From positions 124,001-188,000 of the forward strand of contig JAFTIF010000003.1 of NCBI GenBank assembly GCA_017457045.1: a stretch of 64,000 nucleotides of DNA, written 5' to 3'. The notes beneath the pieces were generated by a model. That model was not told the origin of the DNA, made no database searches, and was given only the letters and a program-made list of their open reading frames with translations. A program made the translations under genes and the position numbers. How positions within the stretch are numbered: position 1 is the first letter of the stretch; each line of letters starts with the position of its first letter. Shown here one piece after another: positions 26,070-34,069 of this stretch. The DNA comes from Bacilli bacterium. Lineage in GTDB: Bacteria; Bacillota_I; Bacilli_A; RFN20; UBA1709.

Positions 26070-26990
26070 ATGATGTATATATGTAAATTTGGTGGATTAT
26101 TATTAGATGATAAGAAAGAATATGCGAAAATTTTTAGATTGATAAAACGTAAAACAAAAAAAGATTTAGTAATTATTGTTGTAAGTGCAATTGGAAGAGA
26201 TAAACCTTATTCTACGAATACTTTATTGAATAATAGTGAGTACTTATTCGATAAAGAAAAGGATGCATTTATAAGTATTGGTGAGCAATATTCTAGTTTA
26301 AAATTATCGAATTATTTAAAACAAAAAGGGATTAAATCTAGAGCAGTTTTGCTTAATGAATTATCTTTAAATATTGATAAAGATTTTGAAATAGATATTA
26401 CAAAATATAATGCCATATTAAATGAACACGAATGCTTAATTGTACCGGGATTTCTTGGGAAATTTGAATTCGACTATATCAAAACATTAGGCCGTGGAGG
26501 TAGCGATTTAAGTGCTGTTTTATTAGCTAAATATTATGAGGAAAAAGATGTTTATTTATATAAAGATACAATAGGTGTTTATTCTTCTATTGATAGATGT
26601 ATTATTAATAAAGAGACAATTAGAAATTTATCATATGATCAAGCAATAACATTTTTTTCTTATACTGGAGATGTAGTCCAACAAAAAGCAATCGAAGTTG
26701 CAAAAGAAAATAAAATTAGAATTCATATATGTAATTTAGATTCGAAATTAGAAACAATAATAAGCGATGAAGAACATCCATGGTGCATATATGGTTTAGT
26801 AAATATAGAAAATAAAATATACATCTTTGGTAAAACAGATGATTATACATTAATGGTTATAAAAGATTTTTTGAAAGAATTTAAAAATATTAAATATAAA
26901 GTACGAGTTGGTTTTACTGAATTAAGTATAGATAAAGATTATATTGAAAATATTTTTTTAGAGTTACATAAAAGATTTATAGAATCATAA
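26070..26990 (+). CDS. Aspartokinase-like amino acid kinase, short form
   Basis: The protein (306 residues) has the aspartokinase N-terminal KFGG, the GRGGSDLSAVLLA substrate motif and YKDTIGVYS, so the kinase fold is clear. Aspartokinases are usually 400 residues or more, with two ACT domains. Here only about 80 poorly conserved residues follow the kinase core, so lysine or threonine feedback control may be lost or altered. dapF follows, which supports a role in diaminopimelate/lysine synthesis. Another ATG 3 bases on is an equal start candidate. The gene is rich in AT and ATA codons. Confidence 0.72.
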   Translation: MMYICKFGGLLLDDKKEYAKIFRLIKRKTKKDLVIIVVSAIGRDKPYSTNTLLNNSEYLFDKEKDAFISIGEQYSSLKLSNYLKQKGIKSRAVLLNELSLNIDKDFEIDITKYNAILNEHECLIVPGFLGKFEFDYIKTLGRGGSDLSAVLLAKYYEEKDVYLYKDTIGVYSSIDRCIINKETIRNLSYDQAITFFSYTGDVVQQKAIEVAKENKIRIHICNLDSKLETIISDEEHPWCIYGLVNIENKIYIFGKTDDYTLMVIKDFLKEFKNIKYKVRVGFTELSIDKDYIENIFLELHKRFIES

Positions 26991-27017
26991 CACTTGGTCT
27001 TAAGTGTTATTTTTTTT
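26988..27017 (+). terminator. Terminator between the aspartokinase-like gene and dapF
   Basis: TAACACTT (26988-26995) and AAGTGTTA (27002-27009) form an 8-bp stem followed by eight T. It overlaps the stop codon. TATAAT at 27020-27025 just after it may start dapF transcription. Confidence 0.75.
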
Positions 27018-27041
27018 CATATAATTTCTTGGTGATTTTTT

Positions 27042-27752
27042 ATGAAATTTATTAAAATGCAAAATTTAGGAAATGATTTTATTTTTATCAATAAAATGCT
27101 TTCCAAAGAAGATATTAAAATAATTTGTGATAGATATTTTGGAGTTGGAGCTGATGGTGTCATTGTAATTTCTAAGGATAAAACATTTATCAAAATCTTT
27201 AATAGTGATGGAAGTGAGGCAAATACTTGTGGAAATGCTTTATTGTGCTTAGGAAAACTGTATCCAGAAATAAATGAGATTAAAACTAATTCGGGTATTA
27301 AAAAAATCGAAAAAGAAGATGGAAATATTACTATTAATATGGGTGTTCCGATGATTATGAAAGGATTTCCTAAAAAGTTTCAAGGAATTCCTATTAATGT
27401 GGTAAACATAGGAAATATTCATGTAATAGCTTTAGTAGACAATGTTGATACTTTTGATTTGGAATACTTTGCAAGATCAATACAACAATATCTGAATGCA
27501 AATATTAATATTGTAAGTAATGTATGTAAAACATCTTTTAAGATTAGAACATTTGAGTTTGGTGCAGATGAAACAAATGCTTGTGGAAGTGGAATTAGTT
27601 CATCGTTTTTTGTTCTAAATAAATTAGGATTAGTTGAGTCTAATTGTGAAGCGTATGCTTTAGGTGGTACAATGCAAGTATTTAAAAAGGAAAATGAAAT
27701 ATTTATTAAAAGTAGGCCTAAATTAGTTTATAAAGGTGTAATAAATATTTAA
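27042..27752 (+). CDS. dapF: Diaminopimelate epimerase, compact variant
   Basis: The 236-residue protein has the N-terminal MQNLGNDFIFI and the two active-site cysteine motifs: Cys63 in GSEANTCGNA and Cys181 in ADETNACGSG. These interconvert LL- and meso-diaminopimelate for peptidoglycan and lysine. It is about 35-40 residues shorter than typical DapF. The usual CGNGxRC reads CGNALLC and GAGET reads GADET, so it is a diverged member, although both cysteines remain. GGTGAT precedes the ATG. Together with the kinase and the aminotransferase at 32.5 kb it supplies the cell-wall precursor. Confidence 0.85.
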   Translation: MKFIKMQNLGNDFIFINKMLSKEDIKIICDRYFGVGADGVIVISKDKTFIKIFNSDGSEANTCGNALLCLGKLYPEINEIKTNSGIKKIEKEDGNITINMGVPMIMKGFPKKFQGIPINVVNIGNIHVIALVDNVDTFDLEYFARSIQQYLNANINIVSNVCKTSFKIRTFEFGADETNACGSGISSSFFVLNKLGLVESNCEAYALGGTMQVFKKENEIFIKSRPKLVYKGVINI

Positions 27753-27789
27753 TTATGATATAATTTATTTGATTTACGGAGGTAAATTT

Positions 27790-30189
27790 ATGTTTAATGG
27801 ACTACGAAGATTAAAGTATAAAATTATTAATACGATTGTCGAAAGTGTAACACAAAATAGTGTTGCTGAAATTGATGATGGAATTGATACAAATGAAGAT
27901 TTTAAGAAACTATGTCGCAAAGTAGCAGCAGATAGCTGTGTTCTTTTAAAAAATGACAGTATTCTTCCTTTAAGTAATGAAAATGTTGCTTTATTTGGTA
28001 GATGTCAAATAAATTATTTTTATGTTGGCTATGGAAGTGGTGGAGATGTTAAAGCTCCATATAAAGTTTCTTTGTTGCAAGGTTTACAAAACAATGGATT
28101 TAATCTTAATAATGAAGTAGTCGAAATGTATGAAAAATGGTGTAAAAAGAATCCACCATATGATGGTTATTGGGGTGCATGGCCAATGTGTTATGACGAA
28201 ATGCCATTAAAAGAATTAGATGTAGAAAGATTTGCTAAAACTTCAGAGGTAGCTATTTATGTAGTCGGTAGATCATCAGGTGAAGATAGAGAAAATAAAC
28301 TTGATAAAGGGAGTTTATATTTAACTAAAATAGAAGAAAAGAACTTAGAGATTATTTCTAAATATTTTAAGAAAACAGTTGTTCTTATAAATGCAGGATG
28401 CATAATTGATATGAGTTTTGTAGAAAAATATAATATAGGTTCAGTTATGTATGTATGGCAAGGCGGACAAGAAAGTGGAAATGGTATTGCAGATGTTTTA
28501 AACGGAACAGTTAATCCAAGTGGTAAGCTTTCTAACACAGTCGCCCCAATTATTGATTATCCATCAACTAAAAACTTTGGAGATAAAGTGTTTAATAATT
28601 ATGAGGAAGACATTTATGTAGGATATCGCGCATTTGAAACTTTTAATAGTTTGAAAAATAAAGTTATTTATCCATTTGGATATGGATTATCATATACTAG
28701 TTTCAATTTTGACAATGTTAAAGTTTCTTTTGATAAAGAGATTGAATTTAATGTTGAAGTGAAAAACACAGGAAAAGTAGCTGGAAGAGAAACAGTTCAA
28801 TTATATTTAGAGGCTCCAAATGGTAAATTAGGTAAACCAAGTAGAGTTTTACTTGCATATAAGAAAACTAAATTACTAGATTCTAATGAAAGTGAATTAG
28901 TTACTTTAAAAATAAAAAAAGAAGACTTAGCTTCTTTTGATGATTCAGGAATTACTGGCTTTAAAAATTCTTACGTGATTGAGAAAGGAACTTATAAGTT
29001 CTATTTAGGAAATAATGTAAGAAGTTCAAAAGTTATTTATGAAAGAAATTTAGATTTTGAAGTAATCAAAACAGTCGAAGAAATATGCCCTCCTGAAATT
29101 TCTTTTAAACGTTTAGTAAATAAAGATGGTGTAATGGATTATGAAGATACTCCAACTAGAAGCATTAATCTAAAAGAAAAAATCATTAATAGATTACCTA
29201 AAACTTATGAATATACAGGTGATTTAGGTTATAAACTAATAGATGTAAAAAATGGAGTAGTTTCATTGGAACAATTCGTGGCACAACTAAATGATGATGA
29301 ACTAGAAACTATTACTCGTGGGGGCTTAGAAGGAATGTATAGCCCTAGAGGTGCCGCTGGAAATGCAGGTGTCTTCGGTGCAACTAGTGATTCATTAATA
29401 AGTAAAGGAATCCCATCCGTATGTACAAATGATGGACCAAGTGGAATTAGACTTCAATCTCACTCAACATTACTTCCAATTGGAATTGCATTAGCATGTA
29501 CTTTTGATGATGAGTTAGTAGAGGAATTATTATTCAACTTATCAAAAGAAATGATTGAAAGAAAATCTAATGTATTGTTAGCTCCAGGTATGAATATTCA
29601 TCGTAATCCTTTATGTGGTAGAAACTTTGAATATTTTTCTGAAGATCCTTATTTAACAGGCAAGATTGGCGCGGCATATATTAAAGGTGTACAAAAGACT
29701 GGAATCTTTGCTACTCCTAAACATTTTTGCTGCAATAACCAAGAGACTGCTAGACTTGTACATGATTCAAGAGTTAGTTGTAGAGCTTTAAGAGAAATAT
29801 ATTGGAAAGGTTTTGAAATTGCATTAAAAGAGGCAAAACCACAATGTTTAATGATGTCTTATAATAAAGTAAATGGAGTATACAGTTATTATAATTATGA
29901 TCTAGGAACAACACTTCTTCGTGATGAATGGAATTATGAAGGTGTAATAATGACTGACTGGTGGATGAGAGATGGTGTGTCACCTGACTTTGAAAATATA
30001 TCAAATCAAGCTTATAGAGTAAGAGCACAAGTCGATGTGTTTATGCCAGGAAGCGCTAGAGTTGGTAAGCTTAAAGGTAAAACCGATGGAAGTATTATCA
30101 ATTCTTTAAATAAAGAAAATGGTATTACAAGAGGAGAACTTCAAAGAAGTGCAATGAATGTTTTACGCACTTGTTTAAAGTTATTATAA
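27790..30189 (+). CDS. Glycoside hydrolase family 3 beta-glucosidase with swapped domain order
   Basis: The 799-residue protein starts with what is normally the C-terminal part of GH3: ADSCVLLKNDSILPLS, the VGRSSGEDREN stretch that may hold the acid/base Glu, then a fibronectin-III-like part after YPFGYGLSYTSFNF. The TIM barrel follows, with TNDGPSGIRL, LLAPGMNIHRNPLCGRNFEY, ATPKHF and the nucleophile Asp723 in GVIMTDWW. This inverted arrangement is known for some rumen enzymes such as Ruminococcus albus and Butyrivibrio beta-glucosidases. It lacks a signal peptide, so it acts on imported oligosaccharides. ATG 27790 follows GGAGG; TATAAT lies at 27759. Confidence 0.88.
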   Translation: MFNGLRRLKYKIINTIVESVTQNSVAEIDDGIDTNEDFKKLCRKVAADSCVLLKNDSILPLSNENVALFGRCQINYFYVGYGSGGDVKAPYKVSLLQGLQNNGFNLNNEVVEMYEKWCKKNPPYDGYWGAWPMCYDEMPLKELDVERFAKTSEVAIYVVGRSSGEDRENKLDKGSLYLTKIEEKNLEIISKYFKKTVVLINAGCIIDMSFVEKYNIGSVMYVWQGGQESGNGIADVLNGTVNPSGKLSNTVAPIIDYPSTKNFGDKVFNNYEEDIYVGYRAFETFNSLKNKVIYPFGYGLSYTSFNFDNVKVSFDKEIEFNVEVKNTGKVAGRETVQLYLEAPNGKLGKPSRVLLAYKKTKLLDSNESELVTLKIKKEDLASFDDSGITGFKNSYVIEKGTYKFYLGNNVRSSKVIYERNLDFEVIKTVEEICPPEISFKRLVNKDGVMDYEDTPTRSINLKEKIINRLPKTYEYTGDLGYKLIDVKNGVVSLEQFVAQLNDDELETITRGGLEGMYSPRGAAGNAGVFGATSDSLISKGIPSVCTNDGPSGIRLQSHSTLLPIGIALACTFDDELVEELLFNLSKEMIERKSNVLLAPGMNIHRNPLCGRNFEYFSEDPYLTGKIGAAYIKGVQKTGIFATPKHFCCNNQETARLVHDSRVSCRALREIYWKGFEIALKEAKPQCLMMSYNKVNGVYSYYNYDLGTTLLRDEWNYEGVIMTDWWMRDGVSPDFENISNQAYRVRAQVDVFMPGSARVGKLKGKTDGSIINSLNKENGITRGELQRSAMNVLRTCLKLL

Positions 30190-30191
30190 AA

Positions 30192-30226
30192 TAAAAAAAC
30201 TATATGAAATTCATATAGTTTTTTAA
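30192..30226. terminator. Bidirectional terminator between GH3 and nucleotidyltransferase genes
   Basis: A run of A, then ACTATATGAA and TTCATATAGT pairing around a single A, then a T run. It serves both convergent genes, which stop at 30189 (plus) and 30232 (minus). Confidence 0.85.
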
Positions 30227-30231
30227 TTTGT

Positions 30232-31143
30232 TTATTTGTTCCAAAGACTATCTGGGTATTGACCTTCTTCTTTCATTTTTTGAATTGCGTTTACAACTGA
30301 ATCTCTGTCTTCTTTGTATGTTACACCATACCAAGTTGCTTCAGTATGTAATACATCAACACCAACTAAACCATCTTGTACTAAATCAGAAACTACTGTT
30401 GGAATCAAATATTCACATTTCATTAAATTGTCTTGATTTGCATCTAAGAATGCTTTGAAATTATTATCTAAATGTTCCATGATATCTTTTGTGAATGCGA
30501 ACATATTCATTGAAACTAAAGTTGTTTCTTGAATTTCAAATGGTACATGATTTGGATCTAGTGGAGTAGCAATGATTTTTCCATCTTTTCTTTCGATTGA
30601 TGATTCTTCGAGTTTTTCTAATACACCTTGTTCATCTGCAAATAATACACCACGTTTAACAGAACCATTTTCTGTCATAGTGTTTGCAACTCTATATGCG
30701 ATATTTGCATATTTTCCTTTTGAATCTTTTGGTAGAGACTTTAAGAAGTTTGCTGCAACTTCAAATGATTCTTTCCCATAAAAATCGTCTGCATTTAAAA
30801 TGATAAATGAATCTCCAACTACATCTTTTGCACATAAAATAGCTTGAGCTGTTCCTAGAGGTTTTTCTCTTCCTTCAGGTAAAGTATATCCTTCAGGTAA
30901 GTAGTCTAATTTTTGGAAAGCATATGCTACTTCAATTCTTTCTTCAACTCTTTTACCAATTGTTTCTTTAAATACATCATAAATTTCTTCTTTAATAATG
31001 AAAACGACTCTATCAAATCCGCTTCTTACAGCGTCAAATACAGAATAGTCAATAATATAGTTTCCTTCTTCATCTATTTTTTCTATTTGTTTCAATCCAC
31101 CAAAACGGCTACCCATACCGGCAGCTAAAATAAGTAAATCCAT
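30232..31143 (-). CDS. Sugar-nucleotide/NTP transferase family protein
   Basis: The 303-residue protein begins LILAAGMGSRFGGLKQ, the nucleotide-binding signature of nucleotidyltransferases, and has REKPLGTAQAIL and the metal-binding LNADDFYG. It is therefore expected to join an NTP to a phosphorylated sugar or alcohol. The C-terminal region (about 220-303) with ATWYGVTYKEDRDSV is of the type seen in LicC/GalU-like proteins. The specific substrate is unknown. It is a single gene, divergent from the MFS transporter. Confidence 0.8.
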   Translation of the reverse strand: MDLLILAAGMGSRFGGLKQIEKIDEEGNYIIDYSVFDAVRSGFDRVVFIIKEEIYDVFKETIGKRVEERIEVAYAFQKLDYLPEGYTLPEGREKPLGTAQAILCAKDVVGDSFIILNADDFYGKESFEVAANFLKSLPKDSKGKYANIAYRVANTMTENGSVKRGVLFADEQGVLEKLEESSIERKDGKIIATPLDPNHVPFEIQETTLVSMNMFAFTKDIMEHLDNNFKAFLDANQDNLMKCEYLIPTVVSDLVQDGLVGVDVLHTEATWYGVTYKEDRDSVVNAIQKMKEEGQYPDSLWNK

Positions 31144-31263
31144 ATATTATATTCCTTTCTTTTGTTATCAATTTTATTATACAACTTTTAAATTTTTAAT
31201 CAATAAATTATATGTTTTTATTGTTTAAAATGATATAATGCAGTTGTTTAAGAGGGTGAAGTA

Positions 31264-32421
31264 ATGTTTAGTTTTTTACTATTACTAATATATTTAGTAT
31301 TTATTAGTTTAGGACTACCTGATACTGCTTTAGGTTCTGCATGGCCATCAATCTATCCGGATTTAGATGTTCCGGTTTCATATGCAAGCATTCTTACAGT
31401 CATTGTTCCTTTATGTACAATCATTTCTAGTCTGAATAGTGATAGATTAACAAGAAAGTTTGGAACCGCTAAAGTCGTTGCTTTCAGTGTTTTATTATCT
31501 GCGTTGGGATTAATAGGATATTCAATAAGTAGTAAGTTTTGGATGCTATGTGTTTTTGCTGTTCCTTATGGATTAGGAGCAGGAGGAATTGATTCGGCTG
31601 TAAATAATTATGCTGCTTCAAATTATTCTAGTAAACATATGAACTGGCTTCATGCTATGTGGGGAATAGGAGCTACAGTTGGTCCATTAATTATGGGATG
31701 TACTTTATCAAGTGGCAGCACTTGGAATACTGGGTATCTAATTCTAGGAATTATTCAATCACTCTTATTAATTGTTTTATTTATCACTCTTCCTCTTTGG
31801 AAAAATACTTCAAGTAAGGAAGACAACATAAATAATAAATCATTAACCATTAAGCAAACTTTAATGTTAAAAGGAGCATTTACTTTACTTTTATGTTTCT
31901 TTTGTTATAGTGCAGTTGAGCAAACTATTATGCTTTGGTGTGGATCTTATTTAGTTTTACACTTAAGTATCAGTGAAGAAATAGCGGCATCTTTTTCAAG
32001 TTTATTTGTTATCGGAATGACTATTGGAAGAATAATAAGCGGGTTTGTTTCTACTAAATTGAATGAAAAACAAATGATTAGACTAGGTTCAATCTTTATG
32101 ATCATAGGATTAATAATGATGATAATTAATCTAGGAACTATAGTTTCATTTGTTGGTATATGTTTGTTAGGATTAGGTTGTGCACCTATTTATCCATCTA
32201 TTGTTCATTCTATTCCTGTTTATTTTGGGAAAGATAAATCACAAGGAATTATTGGAATCCAAATGGCTTTTGCATATCTAGGGATTGTACTTATGCCATC
32301 ATTATTTGGATTAATTGTTGAGTTTGTAGGAATTTATTTTTTATCAATTTATTTATTAATATTTACTGTGTTAATGATTGTATTACATGAAATACTTGTA
32401 AAACAAATTAAAGTCTCTTAA
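31264..32421 (+). CDS. MFS transporter
   Basis: The 385-residue protein has about twelve hydrophobic segments, the loop SDRLTRKFGTAKV between segments 2 and 3 (the MFS motif A position), and FISLGLPDTALGSAWP near the start. The beginning and the GLGAGGIDSAVNNYAA segment suggest the sugar-permease (FucP/YfkF-like) subgroup. The substrate is unknown. A TATAAT at 31234-31239 and the AGAGGGTGA ribosome site precede it, and a terminator overlaps its stop. Confidence 0.82.
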   Translation: MFSFLLLLIYLVFISLGLPDTALGSAWPSIYPDLDVPVSYASILTVIVPLCTIISSLNSDRLTRKFGTAKVVAFSVLLSALGLIGYSISSKFWMLCVFAVPYGLGAGGIDSAVNNYAASNYSSKHMNWLHAMWGIGATVGPLIMGCTLSSGSTWNTGYLILGIIQSLLLIVLFITLPLWKNTSSKEDNINNKSLTIKQTLMLKGAFTLLLCFFCYSAVEQTIMLWCGSYLVLHLSISEEIAASFSSLFVIGMTIGRIISGFVSTKLNEKQMIRLGSIFMIIGLIMMIINLGTIVSFVGICLLGLGCAPIYPSIVHSIPVYFGKDKSQGIIGIQMAFAYLGIVLMPSLFGLIVEFVGIYFLSIYLLIFTVLMIVLHEILVKQIKVS

Positions 32422-32436
32422 CTGAGACTTTTTTTA
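32410..32436 (+). terminator. Terminator of the MFS gene
   Basis: AAAGTCTC (32410-32417) and GAGACTTT (32424-32431) form an 8-bp stem followed by T residues. The first arm is inside the last codons of the gene. Confidence 0.8.
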
Positions 32437-32550
32437 TGAATATTTTTTTTGATTTTTTCATAACTTTAAATAACACATCGACATCGATTTACAAATTATT
32501 TTTTGTATTTTGATATATGATTTAGATGTATGCTTAAAGGAGAATGTCTG

Positions 32551-33759
32551 ATGGATGAATTAGTTGCATATAGAATAGGTGGAAAAGATTTTTTTACTCA
32601 TCCTAATATTTATCGTTTTACGGAGCTTATTAAACTTAAAAAAGAAAAACTATCTAAAAATGAGGGACTTTTAGATTTTGGGATAGGAGAGCCTTTAGAT
32701 ATGCCAAGTGATTCTACGCTTATTAGTTTGATTAATAATTCGTTAAAACAAGGTAGTAATTATTATTCGGATAATGGGATGGAATTCTTTAATCAAGGAA
32801 TAATTAAATATATGAATGAGGAATATAATATTTCTTTAAATGATGATGAAGTAGTTCATTGTATTGGTGCAAAATCTGCATTATCTATTTTACCAATTGG
32901 TTTTATTAATGAAGGCGATTATGTTTTATCAACTTCTCCAGGTTATGTAGTTTTAGAAAATATGGCTAAATGGCTGAACGGTAAAATCTATCATCTTCCA
33001 TTAAAAAAGGAAAATAATTTTTATCCTGATTTTACTAAAATTGATGAAGAAATATTATATAAAACTAAAATCCTCTATATTAACTATCCTAACAACCCAA
33101 CAGGTCAAATAGCTACAAAACAATTTTATGAAGAGTGTATAAGATATGCAAAAAAATATAATTTCATCATTGTATCAGATGCTGCATATTTACCTTTAAC
33201 ATATAAAAAGGAAGACAGAATTTCATTTTTAAGTGTTGAAGGTGCAAAAGATGTTGGGGTAGAAATACATACGCTTTCTAAAGGATTCAATATGACAGGA
33301 TTTAGAATTGGTTTTGTTATAGGAAATTCAAAGATTATTAAAGTGTTTAGTTGTATTAAAGAGAATATGGATTCTGGTCAATATATTCCTATTCAACAAG
33401 CAGCAATTAATGCATTAAATGATAAGAAAAGAGTTGGAGAAATGATTGAAAAATATAAACGAAGACAGTATCTTTTACAAAACATATTGGCTAGATTTAA
33501 TTTAAGAACTATTGATGCTAAAGCAGGGTTTTATCAATATGTTGAAGTTCCTAAATATGTCGATGAAATGAAAATTGATTCAGCTGCTTCATTTGCTCAT
33601 TTTCTTTTAGATAAGGAAAATATTTTTAGTATACCTTATGATGATGCAGGATCTTATGTAAGGTTTTCATTAACCTTTAAAGGTGATTCATATGAAGAAG
33701 ATATGGAACATTTAGAAAGACTTTACAATAGACTTAAAAAGTATAAATTTACTTACTAG
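32551..33759 (+). CDS. dapL: PLP-dependent aminotransferase, probably LL-diaminopimelate aminotransferase
   Basis: The protein (402 residues) is a fold type I aminotransferase with the cofactor-binding YPNNPTGQ motif, SDAAYLPLTY and the PLP lysine in TLSKGFNMTGFRIGF. The FGIGEPLDMPSD start and the overall pattern resemble DapL, which makes LL-diaminopimelate in one step from tetrahydrodipicolinate. The dapF and aspartokinase-like genes 5 kb away support this, but an aspartate/aromatic aminotransferase is possible. ATG 32551 is spaced 9 bp from AAAGGAG; an upstream ATG at 32530 would cover that site. Confidence 0.72.
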   Translation: MDELVAYRIGGKDFFTHPNIYRFTELIKLKKEKLSKNEGLLDFGIGEPLDMPSDSTLISLINNSLKQGSNYYSDNGMEFFNQGIIKYMNEEYNISLNDDEVVHCIGAKSALSILPIGFINEGDYVLSTSPGYVVLENMAKWLNGKIYHLPLKKENNFYPDFTKIDEEILYKTKILYINYPNNPTGQIATKQFYEECIRYAKKYNFIIVSDAAYLPLTYKKEDRISFLSVEGAKDVGVEIHTLSKGFNMTGFRIGFVIGNSKIIKVFSCIKENMDSGQYIPIQQAAINALNDKKRVGEMIEKYKRRQYLLQNILARFNLRTIDAKAGFYQYVEVPKYVDEMKIDSAASFAHFLLDKENIFSIPYDDAGSYVRFSLTFKGDSYEEDMEHLERLYNRLKKYKFTY

Positions 33760-33810
33760 TCTAAGAAAACAAAAAATACTTTCTTTTAAATGTTCTTATA
33801 TAAATAAGAA

Positions 33811-33839
33811 TTGACTTGGTGATTTATAAAGACTATAAT
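33811..33839 (+). promoter_or_regulatory. Promoter of the leuS T-box transcript
   Basis: TTGACT (33811-33816) and TATAAT (33834-33839) are separated by 17 bp. An inverted repeat TTCTTAT / ATAAGAA (33794-33811) lies just upstream and touches the -35. Transcription would begin near 33846, so the whole T-box lies in the leader. Confidence 0.8.
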
Positions 33840-33859
33840 ATTTGTTGTAAATGTTGATT

Positions 33860-34049
33860 TAGACTAAGTAGCAAGAAAGTTTTTTAGAGAGTCATTGTTT
33901 GGTGTAAAATGATAAATGGAATTGTGAACCTCACCTAAGGAGTTTATCGTATATCTGCGTTAAAGAGTAATTAAGGTGCGTAGAATTATCTACGAATCAG
34001 GATGGTACCGCGAATTAATCGTTCCTGTTTTTTTCAGGGACGTTTTTTA
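33860..34049 (+). promoter_or_regulatory. T-box riboswitch controlling leuS
   Basis: The conserved T-box AGGATGGTACCGCG spans about 33999-34012. A stem III-like hairpin CGTAG / CTACG (33979-33994) precedes it. The terminator CGTTCCTG / CAGGGACG (34020-34027 / 34035-34042) with its T run follows. The specifier is probably CUC (Leu) at 33930-33932 within GAACCTCACC. Uncharged tRNA-Leu should stabilise the antiterminator and allow leuS expression. Confidence 0.9.
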
Positions 34050-34069
34050 TTTATAAAGGAGTGTTAATT

